Of a stretch of 49,729 bases of DNA, positions 16,811 through 25,225 are shown piece after piece. The notes beneath the pieces are model-generated. The model saw only the letters and a program-made list of their open reading frames with translations. It was not told the origin of the DNA and made no database searches. Made by a program: the position numbers and the translations under genes. The stretch's first letter is position 1. Each line of letters begins with the position of its first letter. Source of the DNA: Saprospiraceae bacterium (lineage in GTDB: Bacteria > Bacteroidota > Bacteroidia > Chitinophagales > Saprospiraceae); the NCBI GenBank assembly GCA_029263015.1, contig JAJCYI010000029.1, positions 1 to 49,729 of the forward strand, given 5' to 3'.

Positions 16811-17920
16811 ATGGCTGACAAAGACCTAAAATACACAACTGTCCATTATCATTCTTATTTGGAACTGGATAAAATACTCGGGGCACAAAAGCCCCGGAGT
16901 GCCGAACAGGAAGAAAAGCCGGCTCACGAAGAAATGCTTTTCATCATTATCCACCAGGTATATGAGCTATGGTTCAAGCAGATGAAACACGAATTGGATT
17001 CGGTGCTCGACATGTTCCGGCACGACAATGTCGATGAACGCAGCATCGGGACAGCGACCTCCCGTCTTGAGCGTATCGAGGAAATCATGAAACTGCTCAT
17101 CCAGCAGATCAATGTACTCGAAACAATGACCCCGCTCGATTTTCTCGATTTCAGAAATTATTTGTTTCCTGCCTCAGGTTTTCAGAGTTTCCAGTTCCGG
17201 ATGGTGGAAGTAATGTTGGGTTTGGAGGAGAAAAAACGGTTGACTTATAATAACCACCACTACGCGTCTGTCTTCACCAAAGACCAACGAGGGGAATTGG
17301 AGGAAGCCACTAAGGCAGGCTCGCTTTTCGATGTGGTGGAGGCATGGCTGGAGCGAACTCCGTTCCTGCAATTTGGTGATTTTCGCTTCCTTGAACATTA
17401 TAAAAAGGCGGTGGAAAATATGATTAAAAAAGAACAAAATGCTATCAATTCTTCAGGTTATTTGACGGAAGAGGAGAAGGCAGGGCGCTTGCGGATGCTG
17501 GGGGGGACGGACACTTATTTTCAGTCGGTATTAAATAAAGATGTGCACAAACAGATGCAAGAGGATGGCCAATTGCGGCTTTCTTATAAAGCTACCGTGG
17601 CGGCCTTGCTCATCAACTTATATCGTGACGAACCGATCCTGCATGGCCCTTTTCGACTGCTGATGAATCTTGTTGATATTGATGAATTGTTGACAACCTG
17701 GCGTTACCGACATGCCCAAATGGTGCTCCGGATGTTAGGTAGGAAAATCGGTACGGGAGGTTCTTCTGGTCACGATTATTTGCACGAAACTGCTGTCAAG
17801 CACCATATATTTACGGACTTGCATAATATCTCAACATTGCTCATTCCTCGTTCTGAACTGCCGGAACTTCCAAAGGAATTGCAACTGGAACTGGGCTTTT
17901 ATTTTTCACAAAAGGGATAA
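16811..17920 (+). CDS. kynA: tryptophan 2,3-dioxygenase
   Basis: This heme enzyme opens the indole ring of L-tryptophan to N-formylkynurenine, the first step of the pathway. The 369-residue protein has all the family blocks: HEEMLFIIIHQVYELWFKQM (residues 39-58), ETMTPLDFLDFRNYLFPASGFQS, and WRYRHAQMVLRMLGRKIGTGGSSG, in which His301 is the expected proximal heme ligand. The region of residues 205-245 is somewhat longer than in short bacterial forms. It is followed after 72 bases by the inserted methylase gene rather than by another kyn gene. Confidence 0.97.
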   Translation: MADKDLKYTTVHYHSYLELDKILGAQKPRSAEQEEKPAHEEMLFIIIHQVYELWFKQMKHELDSVLDMFRHDNVDERSIGTATSRLERIEEIMKLLIQQINVLETMTPLDFLDFRNYLFPASGFQSFQFRMVEVMLGLEEKKRLTYNNHHYASVFTKDQRGELEEATKAGSLFDVVEAWLERTPFLQFGDFRFLEHYKKAVENMIKKEQNAINSSGYLTEEEKAGRLRMLGGTDTYFQSVLNKDVHKQMQEDGQLRLSYKATVAALLINLYRDEPILHGPFRLLMNLVDIDELLTTWRYRHAQMVLRMLGRKIGTGGSSGHDYLHETAVKHHIFTDLHNISTLLIPRSELPELPKELQLELGFYFSQKG

Positions 17921-17973
17921 GCTGAGCGGTATGTCGATACATCGTTCAACAGCATTCATAGAAAAGAAAAAAC

Positions 17974-17981
17974 TACCTTTG
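17974..17981 (+). promoter_or_regulatory. putative -7 box of the restriction-modification genes
   Basis: TACCTTTG is an exact match to TAnnTTTG, 12 bases before the TTG start at 17993. There is no clear -33 TTG. If used, transcription would start only a few bases before that TTG, so either the message is nearly leaderless or translation begins at the in-frame TTG at 18047. Confidence 0.4.
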
Positions 17982-17992
17982 AAATTAAATTT

Positions 17993-18907
17993 TTGAATTT
18001 GATAAACAATATAACAAAGAAAAAGAAACCTTCTCCAGTTTCAAGATTGCTAGCCCCAAAAAAGCTGATTGCTTTTGGTTGGTATGGTGGGAAATTTTCC
18101 CATCTGGATTGGTTACTGCCATTGCTCCCAAAGAATTGCAACCATTATTGTGAACCTTATGCGGGTTCTGGAGCTGTGTTATTGAACAGGCAGCCTTCTC
18201 CTGTAGAAACTTATAATGACCTTGATGGGGAAGTGGTTAATTTTTTCAAAATTTTAAGAGAAGAAAAAGAAACCCTTATAGAAAAAATCGCATTGACTCC
18301 TTTTTCAAGAGAAGAATTTGCATTGGCGTGTACACTTGACCCAACGCTTTCGCCATTTGAAAGGGCAAGAAGGTTTTATGTGCGGGCACGTCAGGTTAGA
18401 ACAGGTTTGGCACAAACTGCCTCTCTCGGGAGGTGGGCAAATTGCAAAAATACGAGCCGAGCCGGCATGAGCGGAGTTGTTAGCAGGTGGCTTGGGGGAG
18501 TAAAAAAATTGGAATTTATTGCGGAACGATTACTTCGAGTACAAATTGAAAATAGATCAGCAATTGAAGTTATACAATTATATGATAGTCCTCAAACACT
18601 TTTTTATTGTGACCCTCCCTACATCCATCAAACAAGAGGAGATAGTAAAGCTTATGCTTACGAGATGACAGATGAAGAACATGTTCAATTAGCTCAAGTA
18701 CTTAATTCAGCCAAAGGAATGGTCGCAATATCAAACTATGATTGCCAACTGATGAATGAACTATACCCTGCTCCCAAATGGCAGAAATTGGCATCTCTTG
18801 CGAAGACTATTCATTCTACAAAAGACAAAAGAATTGAAATATTGTGGATAAATTATTCTTTGGAAAACTCGAATACAAAGTTGAAAACCTTATTTGATAA
18901 TGCATGA
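17993..18907 (+). CDS. DNA adenine methylase (D12 class, Dam-like)
   Basis: This 304-residue N6-adenine methyltransferase transfers methyl from S-adenosylmethionine. It shows FGWYGGKFSHLDWLLPLLP (the class's FPGGK-like motif X), YCEPYAGSGAVLLNR (motif I, SAM binding) and FYCDPPY (motif IV, DPPY). There is no ATG start before residue 150; TTG at 17993 is the longest option and TTG at 18047, which begins 8 residues before the conserved core, is an alternative. Its stop overlaps the endonuclease gene's ATG by 8 bases. The two genes are visibly more AT-rich than tryptophan dioxygenase upstream, which suggests acquisition. Confidence 0.9.
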   Translation: MNLINNITKKKKPSPVSRLLAPKKLIAFGWYGGKFSHLDWLLPLLPKNCNHYCEPYAGSGAVLLNRQPSPVETYNDLDGEVVNFFKILREEKETLIEKIALTPFSREEFALACTLDPTLSPFERARRFYVRARQVRTGLAQTASLGRWANCKNTSRAGMSGVVSRWLGGVKKLEFIAERLLRVQIENRSAIEVIQLYDSPQTLFYCDPPYIHQTRGDSKAYAYEMTDEEHVQLAQVLNSAKGMVAISNYDCQLMNELYPAPKWQKLASLAKTIHSTKDKRIEILWINYSLENSNTKLKTLFDNA

Positions 18908-20021
18908 CCTTCTCCAAAAACTAATGGACTTGGGCAAAACCGTTTCTTCTGTCGATACTTCTTTTGTTTCAGATCAAGCATTTCAAGAGAATGTTGCTTT
19001 TGTCTGTCGCTATATTAGGAACAGGGATCCTATTAGATTTTTACTTTCGTGTATTGCCGGAAAATTGGATAACCCGAAGGTAGATATTATCAAACCCTAT
19101 ACTGAAATTGAAGGAGAAAATACTTATTCTGGTCGACATTACGATGAACAGTATATTCAAAAGATAATCAACCAATTCCATTTACCCTGCAATGCAACTA
19201 CTGCATACTTAACCCCGGCATTTAGAAATATTAAAGTTCCTTTAGTCAGGGATATTGGTTTGGTTGGGCGACCCAAAAACCTCTATCTTAAGGCAATCAG
19301 TCTTTTAAATGATGTTCAGGAAGGCTTGATAAACCCTGAAAATCTATTTAAGGAAATTATCCGACTGCTATTAATTTTAAAGAAGGAAGATGCTGAAAGG
19401 CTTGAACAGCTAATTGAAAGTTTAGAAACCCAAACAGATAGCCTATCACTTTCTTCTGAACAAATCGTAACGCTAATTGGTCAGCATTTAAAATGCCGAA
19501 ATGCGAGCCGATTGCCTGTGCTTGTGGTTTCGGCGGCTTATATGTCAGTGTCAAGTATGGTAAAAGAAAACATAAAGCCACTTTTTGCACATACAGCTGC
19601 CGATAAACAAACGGGTGCAATGGGAGATGTGGAAATAACTTTGGAAGATGACCAACAAACTGTTACAAGTTATGAAATGAAAGCGAAAAGAGTGATTGAA
19701 AGTGATATAGATATTGCGATTACCAAAATATCTAGAGCAACATATAGAATTGATAATTACATTTTTATTACGACGGATATTATCGAAGTTGAAGTCTGCG
19801 AATATGCGAAATCTCTCTATGGGAAAGTAGGAGTAGAAATAGTAATATTAGATTGTCTTGGATTTTTAAGACATTTCCTGCATTTTTTCCATAGGTACAG
19901 AGACACCTTCCTGCATAACTACCAAACTCTGGTGCTAAATGAGCCGAATTCTTCAGTCAATCAACCATTAAAAGAGGCTTTCCTATCCTTGAGAAAAGCA
20001 GCAGGGACAGAAGAATATTAA
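18900..20021 (+). CDS. type II restriction endonuclease, probably SacI-like family
   Basis: The 373-residue protein is encoded 8 bases inside the end of the methylase gene, the usual tight coupling of an R-M pair. The stretch YTEIEGENTYSGRHYDEQYI and the following LPCNATTAYLTPAFRN resemble, from memory, the SacI restriction family. A PD-(D/E)xK-type site is plausible in GAMGDVEITLEDD ... SYEMKAKRV, with the acidic residue in GDVE and the pair Glu-x-Lys in YEMK. SacI cuts GAGCTC, but its own methylase modifies cytosine, so the recognition site here need not be the same. The ATG at 18900 is preferred over an in-frame TTG two codons upstream. Confidence 0.7.
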   Translation: MHDLLQKLMDLGKTVSSVDTSFVSDQAFQENVAFVCRYIRNRDPIRFLLSCIAGKLDNPKVDIIKPYTEIEGENTYSGRHYDEQYIQKIINQFHLPCNATTAYLTPAFRNIKVPLVRDIGLVGRPKNLYLKAISLLNDVQEGLINPENLFKEIIRLLLILKKEDAERLEQLIESLETQTDSLSLSSEQIVTLIGQHLKCRNASRLPVLVVSAAYMSVSSMVKENIKPLFAHTAADKQTGAMGDVEITLEDDQQTVTSYEMKAKRVIESDIDIAITKISRATYRIDNYIFITTDIIEVEVCEYAKSLYGKVGVEIVILDCLGFLRHFLHFFHRYRDTFLHNYQTLVLNEPNSSVNQPLKEAFLSLRKAAGTEEY

Positions 20022-20071
20022 TAAAAAAATAATTAGCTGGTATTCCACCAAACCTATAAACCTTCAAACTC

Positions 20072-20587
20072 ATGTCTAAATTATTTCCAAAAATTAATTT
20101 CAAAGAATGGATTGACGAAAACCGTCATTTGCTCAAACCGCCTGTCGGGAATAAGTGTGTTTGGGAAGATGGCGATTACATTGTCATGGTAGTGGGCGGG
20201 CCCAATTCCCGCAAAGACTACCACCTGAACCAGACGCCTGAATTCTTTTACCAAGTAGAAGGCGATATTACTTTAAAAGTGATTGACGAAGGCAAGCAGA
20301 AAGACGTCCATATTAAAGAAGGTGAAATTTATTTATTGCCTTCCAACATCCCGCACTCCCCGCAGCGTGGTGCAAATACGATTGGGTTGGTCATTGAACA
20401 AAAACGCCCTGAAGGTATGGAAGATGGTCTGGCGTGGTTCTGTGAAAATTGCCATAAAGAATTGTACCGGGAACCGTTTACTTTAAAAAATATCGAGACG
20501 GATATGCCGGTTATTTTCGACCGTTATTATAATAATGACGAGTTGACTACTTGCAGTAATTGTGGGACAAAAATGGATGCTCCATAA
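20072..20587 (+). CDS. nbaC: 3-hydroxyanthranilate 3,4-dioxygenase
   Basis: This Fe(II) cupin opens 3-hydroxyanthranilate to 2-amino-3-carboxymuconate semialdehyde. The 171-residue protein keeps the three iron ligands at the classical numbers, His51, Glu57 (context DYHLNQTPEFFYQ) and His95 (SNIPHSPQR). It also keeps the bacterial second metal site with two CxxC pairs, Cys124/Cys127 and Cys161/Cys164. The gene lies 50 bases after the endonuclease gene, so the R-M pair sits between the first dioxygenase and the rest of the pathway. Confidence 0.97.
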   Translation: MSKLFPKINFKEWIDENRHLLKPPVGNKCVWEDGDYIVMVVGGPNSRKDYHLNQTPEFFYQVEGDITLKVIDEGKQKDVHIKEGEIYLLPSNIPHSPQRGANTIGLVIEQKRPEGMEDGLAWFCENCHKELYREPFTLKNIETDMPVIFDRYYNNDELTTCSNCGTKMDAP

Positions 20588-20689
20588 TAATTAGAAATTG
20601 GGGATTGCTATGTTATTTTCGAATTCTCTATTTTTATTTTCTATTAATTATTGTCGTTTATTGATAGCTTTTAGCAGTTACGGATTTTC

Positions 20690-21769
20690 ATGAAAAATTT
20701 CAAAATAAACGGACACGGGCATTTGCTTCCTAATCCAGAACAAATACCTGCATTTATGCGGGACAAAAAAATATTTTGGATTGACGATGACCGGAAATTT
20801 ATGCGGCAGGATGGTTGGCAACGACCAATTACTGATCCCAGTTTTTTTATTGATGAAAAGCTGGTCTGGATGGAACGGAACAATATTCAGCATGAAGTTA
20901 TTTTGAATTTATCGCAATTATATTGCAATGGTATGGAACGGGAAATGACCCACGATGTAATCCGTTTTCAAAATGATTTTAATGCTGAAATACAACATAA
21001 TTATCCAGAAAAGTTCACAGGGGGATTTGTGGTGCAGGCTGTATATATTGATGATGCATTAAAAGAAATAGAACGTTGTGTAATTAATCATAAATTAAAT
21101 TTATTATGCCTGCCGACGCATTTTTTAAATAATAAAAATGAATGGTGTTCCATTGCAGATGAATCGGTCGAACCCATATTTGAATTAGCCAATGAATATG
21201 GCTTGGCGGTAGAGATCCATCCTTATGACGGGCAAAAAATAATTGGATTGAAAGACCGCTATTGGCGGTTTCACTTAGTATGGATGTGCGCTCAAACAGC
21301 TGATACTTACCATTTTTTTACATTAATGAATTATCCCGATAAATACCCAAATATGCGTACCTGTTTTGCACATGGCAATCAATTTGGGCAAGTAAATATT
21401 GGCCGAAGGGTGCAGGGTTTTAAAGGTCGGCCAGATTTGTTTGAAGGTGCGGGACATCCCAATCAATCATTGCGAAAAACGAATTTATTTTACGACACTT
21501 TGGTACACGATGTTTATTCATTCCGGTTGTTAGTTGACCGCCAAGGGGTGAGCCAAATACTAGCTGGCATGGACGATCCGTACCCGCTCGGCGAAATGGA
21601 AACAGTAGATGGCTGCTATCCTGGAAAAGTGATTGATGAAGCTTTGGAGATGGGGTTTATTTCTGAGCATGATAAAAATGAAATCTGGTGCGACAATGTG
21701 GCTAACTGGTTATATGGCTGGGATAAAGAAGAATTTTATTCGAGGATTAAGTTAATTGATAATTTCTAA
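20690..21769 (+). CDS. nbaD: 2-amino-3-carboxymuconate-6-semialdehyde decarboxylase (ACMSD)
   Basis: This 359-residue amidohydrolase removes CO2 from ACMS and so diverts the pathway from quinolinate/NAD to 2-aminomuconate semialdehyde. The zinc ligands are at the expected places: His9 and His11 (NGHGHLLP), His177 (VEIHPYD) and an Asp in AGMDDPYPLG (about 295); His228 (CFAHGN) fits the catalytic His. The last codons and the stop TAA (21767-21769) lie inside an AATTTCT heptamer array. Kynureninase follows 32 bases later. Confidence 0.95.
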   Translation: MKNFKINGHGHLLPNPEQIPAFMRDKKIFWIDDDRKFMRQDGWQRPITDPSFFIDEKLVWMERNNIQHEVILNLSQLYCNGMEREMTHDVIRFQNDFNAEIQHNYPEKFTGGFVVQAVYIDDALKEIERCVINHKLNLLCLPTHFLNNKNEWCSIADESVEPIFELANEYGLAVEIHPYDGQKIIGLKDRYWRFHLVWMCAQTADTYHFFTLMNYPDKYPNMRTCFAHGNQFGQVNIGRRVQGFKGRPDLFEGAGHPNQSLRKTNLFYDTLVHDVYSFRLLVDRQGVSQILAGMDDPYPLGEMETVDGCYPGKVIDEALEMGFISEHDKNEIWCDNVANWLYGWDKEEFYSRIKLIDNF

Positions 21770-21788
21770 TTTCTAATTTCTCAATTTC
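21761..21788. repeat. AATTTCT heptamer array supplying the ACMSD stop codon
   Basis: Three perfect AATTTCT units (21761-21781), then C and a partial AATTTC (21783-21788). The array codes the last residues of ACMSD (Asn-Phe) and its TAA stop. A related array occurs at 40863-40906, and an AATTTCC version lies in frame at 29620-29640. Confidence 0.75.
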
Positions 21789-21801
21789 AAAACAAAAATC
21801 T

Positions 21802-23082
21802 GTGATCGAAAATAATTTCCAAAATTCGTTGGAATATGCTAATGAAATGGATGGCATTGATCCATTAAAAAATTACCGTCAGGAATTTTATATTCCACTT
21901 CAAAAAAATGGCGAACCATATGTTTATTTATGTGGTAATTCCCTCGGACTACAACCAAAAATTACGGAGTCGTATATTTTACAAGAATTAAAGGATTGGG
22001 GGGAATTGGGTGTGGAAGGCCACCTTCATGCGAAAAATCCATGGTTGCCATATCATGAATTTTTAACAGAAAAAATGGCAAGAGTCGTGGGGGCAAAACC
22101 CATTGAGGTGGTGGTGATGAATACCCTTTCTGTCAATCTCCATTTAATGATGGCATCATTTTATCGACCAGATAAAAAACGGTTTAAAATTGTTATGGAA
22201 AGTGATGCGTTTCCGTCAGATCGGTATGCTATTGAATCACAAATTAAATACCATGGAAATGATATTAAAGATGGATTGTTGGAGTTGAAGCCGAGAGATG
22301 GAGAGGAATTAATTCGAATTGAAGATATAGAATTATTAATTGAAAAAGAAGGAGAAAATATTGCACTTATTTTATTGGGTGGCGTCAATTATTATACGGG
22401 GCAAGTTTTTGATATGAAACATATCGCAAAACTGGGTCACGACAAAGACTGTGTAGTCGGGTTTGATTTGGCGCATGGAGCAGGTAATCTGGAATTAAAC
22501 CTGCACGATGATAATATTGATTTTGCGGTTTGGTGTACCTACAAATATTTAAATTCAGGCCCAGGAAGTGTTGGTGGTTGTTTTATACATGAGCGGCATG
22601 CAAACAATTTTGACCTGCCTCGTTTTGCAGGATGGTGGGGTCATAATAAAGAAACCCGGTTTGGTATGCGGGATGTTTTTGATCCAATCCCGGGAGCAGA
22701 GGGATGGCAACTGAGCAACCCACCGATACTGTCGCTCGCAGCCATCAAAGCCTCACTCGATATGTTCGATAAAGTGGGCATGAAAAAATTAAATGAAAAA
22801 TCACGGTTGCTCACCGGTTATCTTGAGTATTTATTGGACAATATAAAAACCGACCGCTTGCGCATTATTACGCCACGTGATATAAGCCAACGCGGCTGCC
22901 AAATATCCATCCAGGTATTAAATGCTGATAAATCATTGTTTGATAATATAACAGAAGCCGGAGTGATTGCAGACTGGCGAGAACCTGATGTCATAAGGGT
23001 GGCACCCGTTCCGATTTACAATTCATTTGCCGATGTTTATCGCTTTGTGGAAATATTGAAAAAGTGCCTGGGAGATTTATAG
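21802..23082 (+). CDS. kynU: kynureninase
   Basis: This PLP enzyme cleaves (3-hydroxy)kynurenine to (3-hydroxy)anthranilate and alanine. The 426-residue protein has YLCGNSLGLQP (residues 42-52), MNTLSVNLHLMM, FDLAHGAGN (about 221-229) and WCTYKYLNSGPGS, in which Lys248 is the Schiff-base lysine. The start is GTG at 21802: the residues it adds (NSLEYANEMDGIDPLKNYR) align with the normal kynureninase N-terminus, whereas the first internal ATG would remove them. Confidence 0.96.
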   Translation: MIENNFQNSLEYANEMDGIDPLKNYRQEFYIPLQKNGEPYVYLCGNSLGLQPKITESYILQELKDWGELGVEGHLHAKNPWLPYHEFLTEKMARVVGAKPIEVVVMNTLSVNLHLMMASFYRPDKKRFKIVMESDAFPSDRYAIESQIKYHGNDIKDGLLELKPRDGEELIRIEDIELLIEKEGENIALILLGGVNYYTGQVFDMKHIAKLGHDKDCVVGFDLAHGAGNLELNLHDDNIDFAVWCTYKYLNSGPGSVGGCFIHERHANNFDLPRFAGWWGHNKETRFGMRDVFDPIPGAEGWQLSNPPILSLAAIKASLDMFDKVGMKKLNEKSRLLTGYLEYLLDNIKTDRLRIITPRDISQRGCQISIQVLNADKSLFDNITEAGVIADWREPDVIRVAPVPIYNSFADVYRFVEILKKCLGDL

Positions 23083-23086
23083 GTTT

Positions 23087-23118
23087 ACCGATACACAGAT
23101 ACACCAATACACCAAAAA
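23087..23118. repeat. octamer array between kynU and kmo
   Basis: Four in-phase 8-base units: ACCGATAC, ACAGATAC, ACCAATAC, ACCAAAAA. They fill almost all of the gap between the kynureninase stop and the monooxygenase ATG at 23122. Confidence 0.55.
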
Positions 23119-23121
23119 TAC

Positions 23122-24462
23122 ATGAAAGAAAAAGTACTAATAATTGGCGCGGGGCTTTGCGGGACCTTATTGGCAATCCGCATGGCGCAACGCGGCTATC
23201 AAGTCGAATTGCATGAAAAGCGCCCCGATATGCGCCTCGAAGAAATGAGTGCTGGGCGATCCATAAATCTTGCCCTTTCCAACCGGGGATTAAAAGCCCT
23301 GGGGATGGTTGGTATGGGAGAACAAATAAAGAAGGAATGCATTCCGATGTTTGGACGCATGATTCACCCTAAAAATGGGGAACACCGATTGTCGAAATAC
23401 AGTGGACGGGATGGTGATTATATCAATTCCGTTTCGAGGGGTGGACTGAACATTTCATTGTTGATAGAAGCAGATTCATTCAAAAACCTTAAAGTTGTAT
23501 TCAACAGCAATTGCACCCACGTTGATTTGAAATCGGCCACGGCGCAATTCAAGGATCAATTGACTGGGGAGGCCCGCAAATCACAGGGAGATATTGTCAT
23601 TGGTACAGATGGGGCAGGCTCGGCTGTGCGTCGCAGCTTGATGTCGAATACACCGGAGCTGCTGTTCAATTATTCGCAGGATTTTTTGCGGCATGGTTAC
23701 AAGGAACTGAGCATCCCGCCGACAGCAGATGATGGCTGGCGGATTGAAAAAAATGCTTTGCATATTTGGCCAAGGGGTGGCATGATGGTGATTGCATTGC
23801 CAAATCTGGATGGAAGTTTTACGGTGACGATGTTCCATCCATTTGAGGGCGAGGGAGGGTTTAATACATTGAATACGGATGAGAAAGTAATTGAATATTT
23901 TGAAGCGGAATACGCTGAAATATTACGGCACATGCCTGATTTTCTAATTGATTACCATAACAATCCGACAGGTACATTGGGTACCATAAAATGTTACCCT
24001 TGGCAGGCTCATGGTAAAGTATTGATGATGGGCGATGCTTCCCATGCGGTTGTTCCTTTTTATGGCCAGGGCATGAATGCCTCCTTTGAAGATGTTTTTG
24101 TTTTTGATGAAATATTGGAAGAACATGAAGGAGATTGGAAAAAAGTATTTACTACGTTTGAAGATGCCCGTGCTGAAAACACCAATGCGATAGCCGACTT
24201 GGCCATTGATAATTTTTATGAAATGCGGGACCATGTTGCCAACCCAGTATTTATTAAAAAACGCAACCTGGAAATGGAATTGGAGCAGGCATTCCCCGAT
24301 TATTATTCGAAATATTCAATGGTAACTTTTAATGAAAACATGCCTTATTCTGAGGCCATGCGAAAGGGTAGGCTACAAGATGACTTGTTGATGGATATTT
24401 GCCGGAAGGATAAAAATAAGACGTTGGCTGAGGTGTACGGGATGCTGAAAAAGATAGTCTGA
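23122..24462 (+). CDS. kmo: kynurenine 3-monooxygenase
   Basis: This FAD- and NADPH-dependent hydroxylase makes 3-hydroxykynurenine. The 446-residue protein opens with the dinucleotide fold GAGLCGTLLAIRMAQRGY (GxGxxG at residues 8-13) and has the family's second motif GTDGAGSAVR and third motif GDASHAVVPFYGQGMNASFEDV. The C-terminal part is soluble rather than membrane-anchored as in animals. It is the last kyn gene; a strong hairpin follows at 24472. Confidence 0.97.
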   Translation: MKEKVLIIGAGLCGTLLAIRMAQRGYQVELHEKRPDMRLEEMSAGRSINLALSNRGLKALGMVGMGEQIKKECIPMFGRMIHPKNGEHRLSKYSGRDGDYINSVSRGGLNISLLIEADSFKNLKVVFNSNCTHVDLKSATAQFKDQLTGEARKSQGDIVIGTDGAGSAVRRSLMSNTPELLFNYSQDFLRHGYKELSIPPTADDGWRIEKNALHIWPRGGMMVIALPNLDGSFTVTMFHPFEGEGGFNTLNTDEKVIEYFEAEYAEILRHMPDFLIDYHNNPTGTLGTIKCYPWQAHGKVLMMGDASHAVVPFYGQGMNASFEDVFVFDEILEEHEGDWKKVFTTFEDARAENTNAIADLAIDNFYEMRDHVANPVFIKKRNLEMELEQAFPDYYSKYSMVTFNENMPYSEAMRKGRLQDDLLMDICRKDKNKTLAEVYGMLKKIV

Positions 24463-24471
24463 TCCTCTGAA

Positions 24472-24522
24472 TGGTTTTTCCAAAAGGATGGGAATTTAAT
24501 TCCCATCCTTTTGGAAAAACCA
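24472..24522 (+). terminator. 25-bp perfect palindrome, terminator of the kyn transcript
   Basis: The arms TGGTTTTTCC...GGGAATT (24472-24496) and their exact complement (24498-24522) are separated by a single T. The hairpin would end in A/T runs on both sides. It directly follows kmo, and the -33 element of the next promoter lies in its right arm. Confidence 0.8.
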
Positions 24523-24537
24523 CCCCAATTAATTTTG
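24511..24537 (+). promoter_or_regulatory. putative promoter of modBC
   Basis: TTG at 24511-24513 and an exact -7 box TAATTTTG at 24530-24537, 16 bases between them (slightly short). The ATG of modB follows 14 bases later. The -33 part overlaps the upstream terminator. Confidence 0.45.
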
Positions 24538-24550
24538 CATCAATAAAACA

Positions 24551-25225
24551 ATGATCGAATGGGATCCAATCATACTCACTTTCGAATTGGCACTGGTCAC
24601 AACGGTGCTGCTTTTGCTTATTTCCATTCCACTGGCATATTGGCTTTCCCGTTCCGAAAAAAAAATGAAACCCGTCATCGAAACGCTGGTGAGCATGCCT
24701 TTGGTGCTGCCGCCGACCGTGTTGGGTTTTTATCTGCTCATTGCTTTCAGCCCCAATAATGCTTTTGGTAAAATGTTGTTGGATACCTTTGACCTGCGCC
24801 TGATCTTTTCGTTTGAAGGACTGGTGGTGGCATCGGTCATTTACAGTTTGCCGTTCATGGTACACCCCATCCAGGCAGGGTTGAGCAATCTGCCTTCCTC
24901 GCTGACCGAGGCGGCATACGTGCTCGGCAAGTCCAAAAGAACCACCCTTTTCAAAGTGCTTTTGCCAAATATCAAACCCAACCTGCTCACGGGAATTGTG
25001 TTGACATTTGCCCATACTATCGGTGAATTTGGTGTGGTGTTGATGATCGGGGGCAACATTCCCGGCAAAACCAAAGTGGCATCCATCGCTGTATATGACG
25101 AAGTGGAGGCGCTGAACTACGGTGTAGCCAACGCCTATTCGCTCTTCCTGTTTGCAGTTTCGTTCCTCATTTTGCTGACCGTCTATCTGGTAAATGGTGG
25201 CTACCTAAAAAGATATTGGCGATGA
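24551..25225 (+). CDS. modB: molybdate ABC transporter permease ModB
   Basis: This 224-residue inner-membrane protein has five to six hydrophobic helices and the permease EAA loop (TEAAYVLGKSKRTTLFKVLLPNIKP). The blocks PLVLPPTVLGFYLL and TFAHTIGEFGVVLMIGGNIPG are typical of ModB and less so of sulfate CysT/W. Its TGA overlaps the ATG of modC in an ATGA quartet (25222-25225). No binding-protein gene modA is adjacent, which is unusual because modA normally precedes modB. Confidence 0.92.
   Translation: MIEWDPIILTFELALVTTVLLLLISIPLAYWLSRSEKKMKPVIETLVSMPLVLPPTVLGFYLLIAFSPNNAFGKMLLDTFDLRLIFSFEGLVVASVIYSLPFMVHPIQAGLSNLPSSLTEAAYVLGKSKRTTLFKVLLPNIKPNLLTGIVLTFAHTIGEFGVVLMIGGNIPGKTKVASIAVYDEVEALNYGVANAYSLFLFAVSFLILLTVYLVNGGYLKRYWR

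Noticed and set aside
15900-24462. Secondary-metabolite cluster built on kynurenine enzymes
   Set aside because: No NRPS, PKS, terpene or RiPP genes; presence of ACMSD and a meta-cleavage decarboxylase indicates catabolism.
24329-25015. Open frame of 228 codons on the minus strand across the kmo end and modB
   Set aside because: It runs through the kmo terminator palindrome and two well-supported genes, and its product is rich in Gln/His without any recognisable domain.
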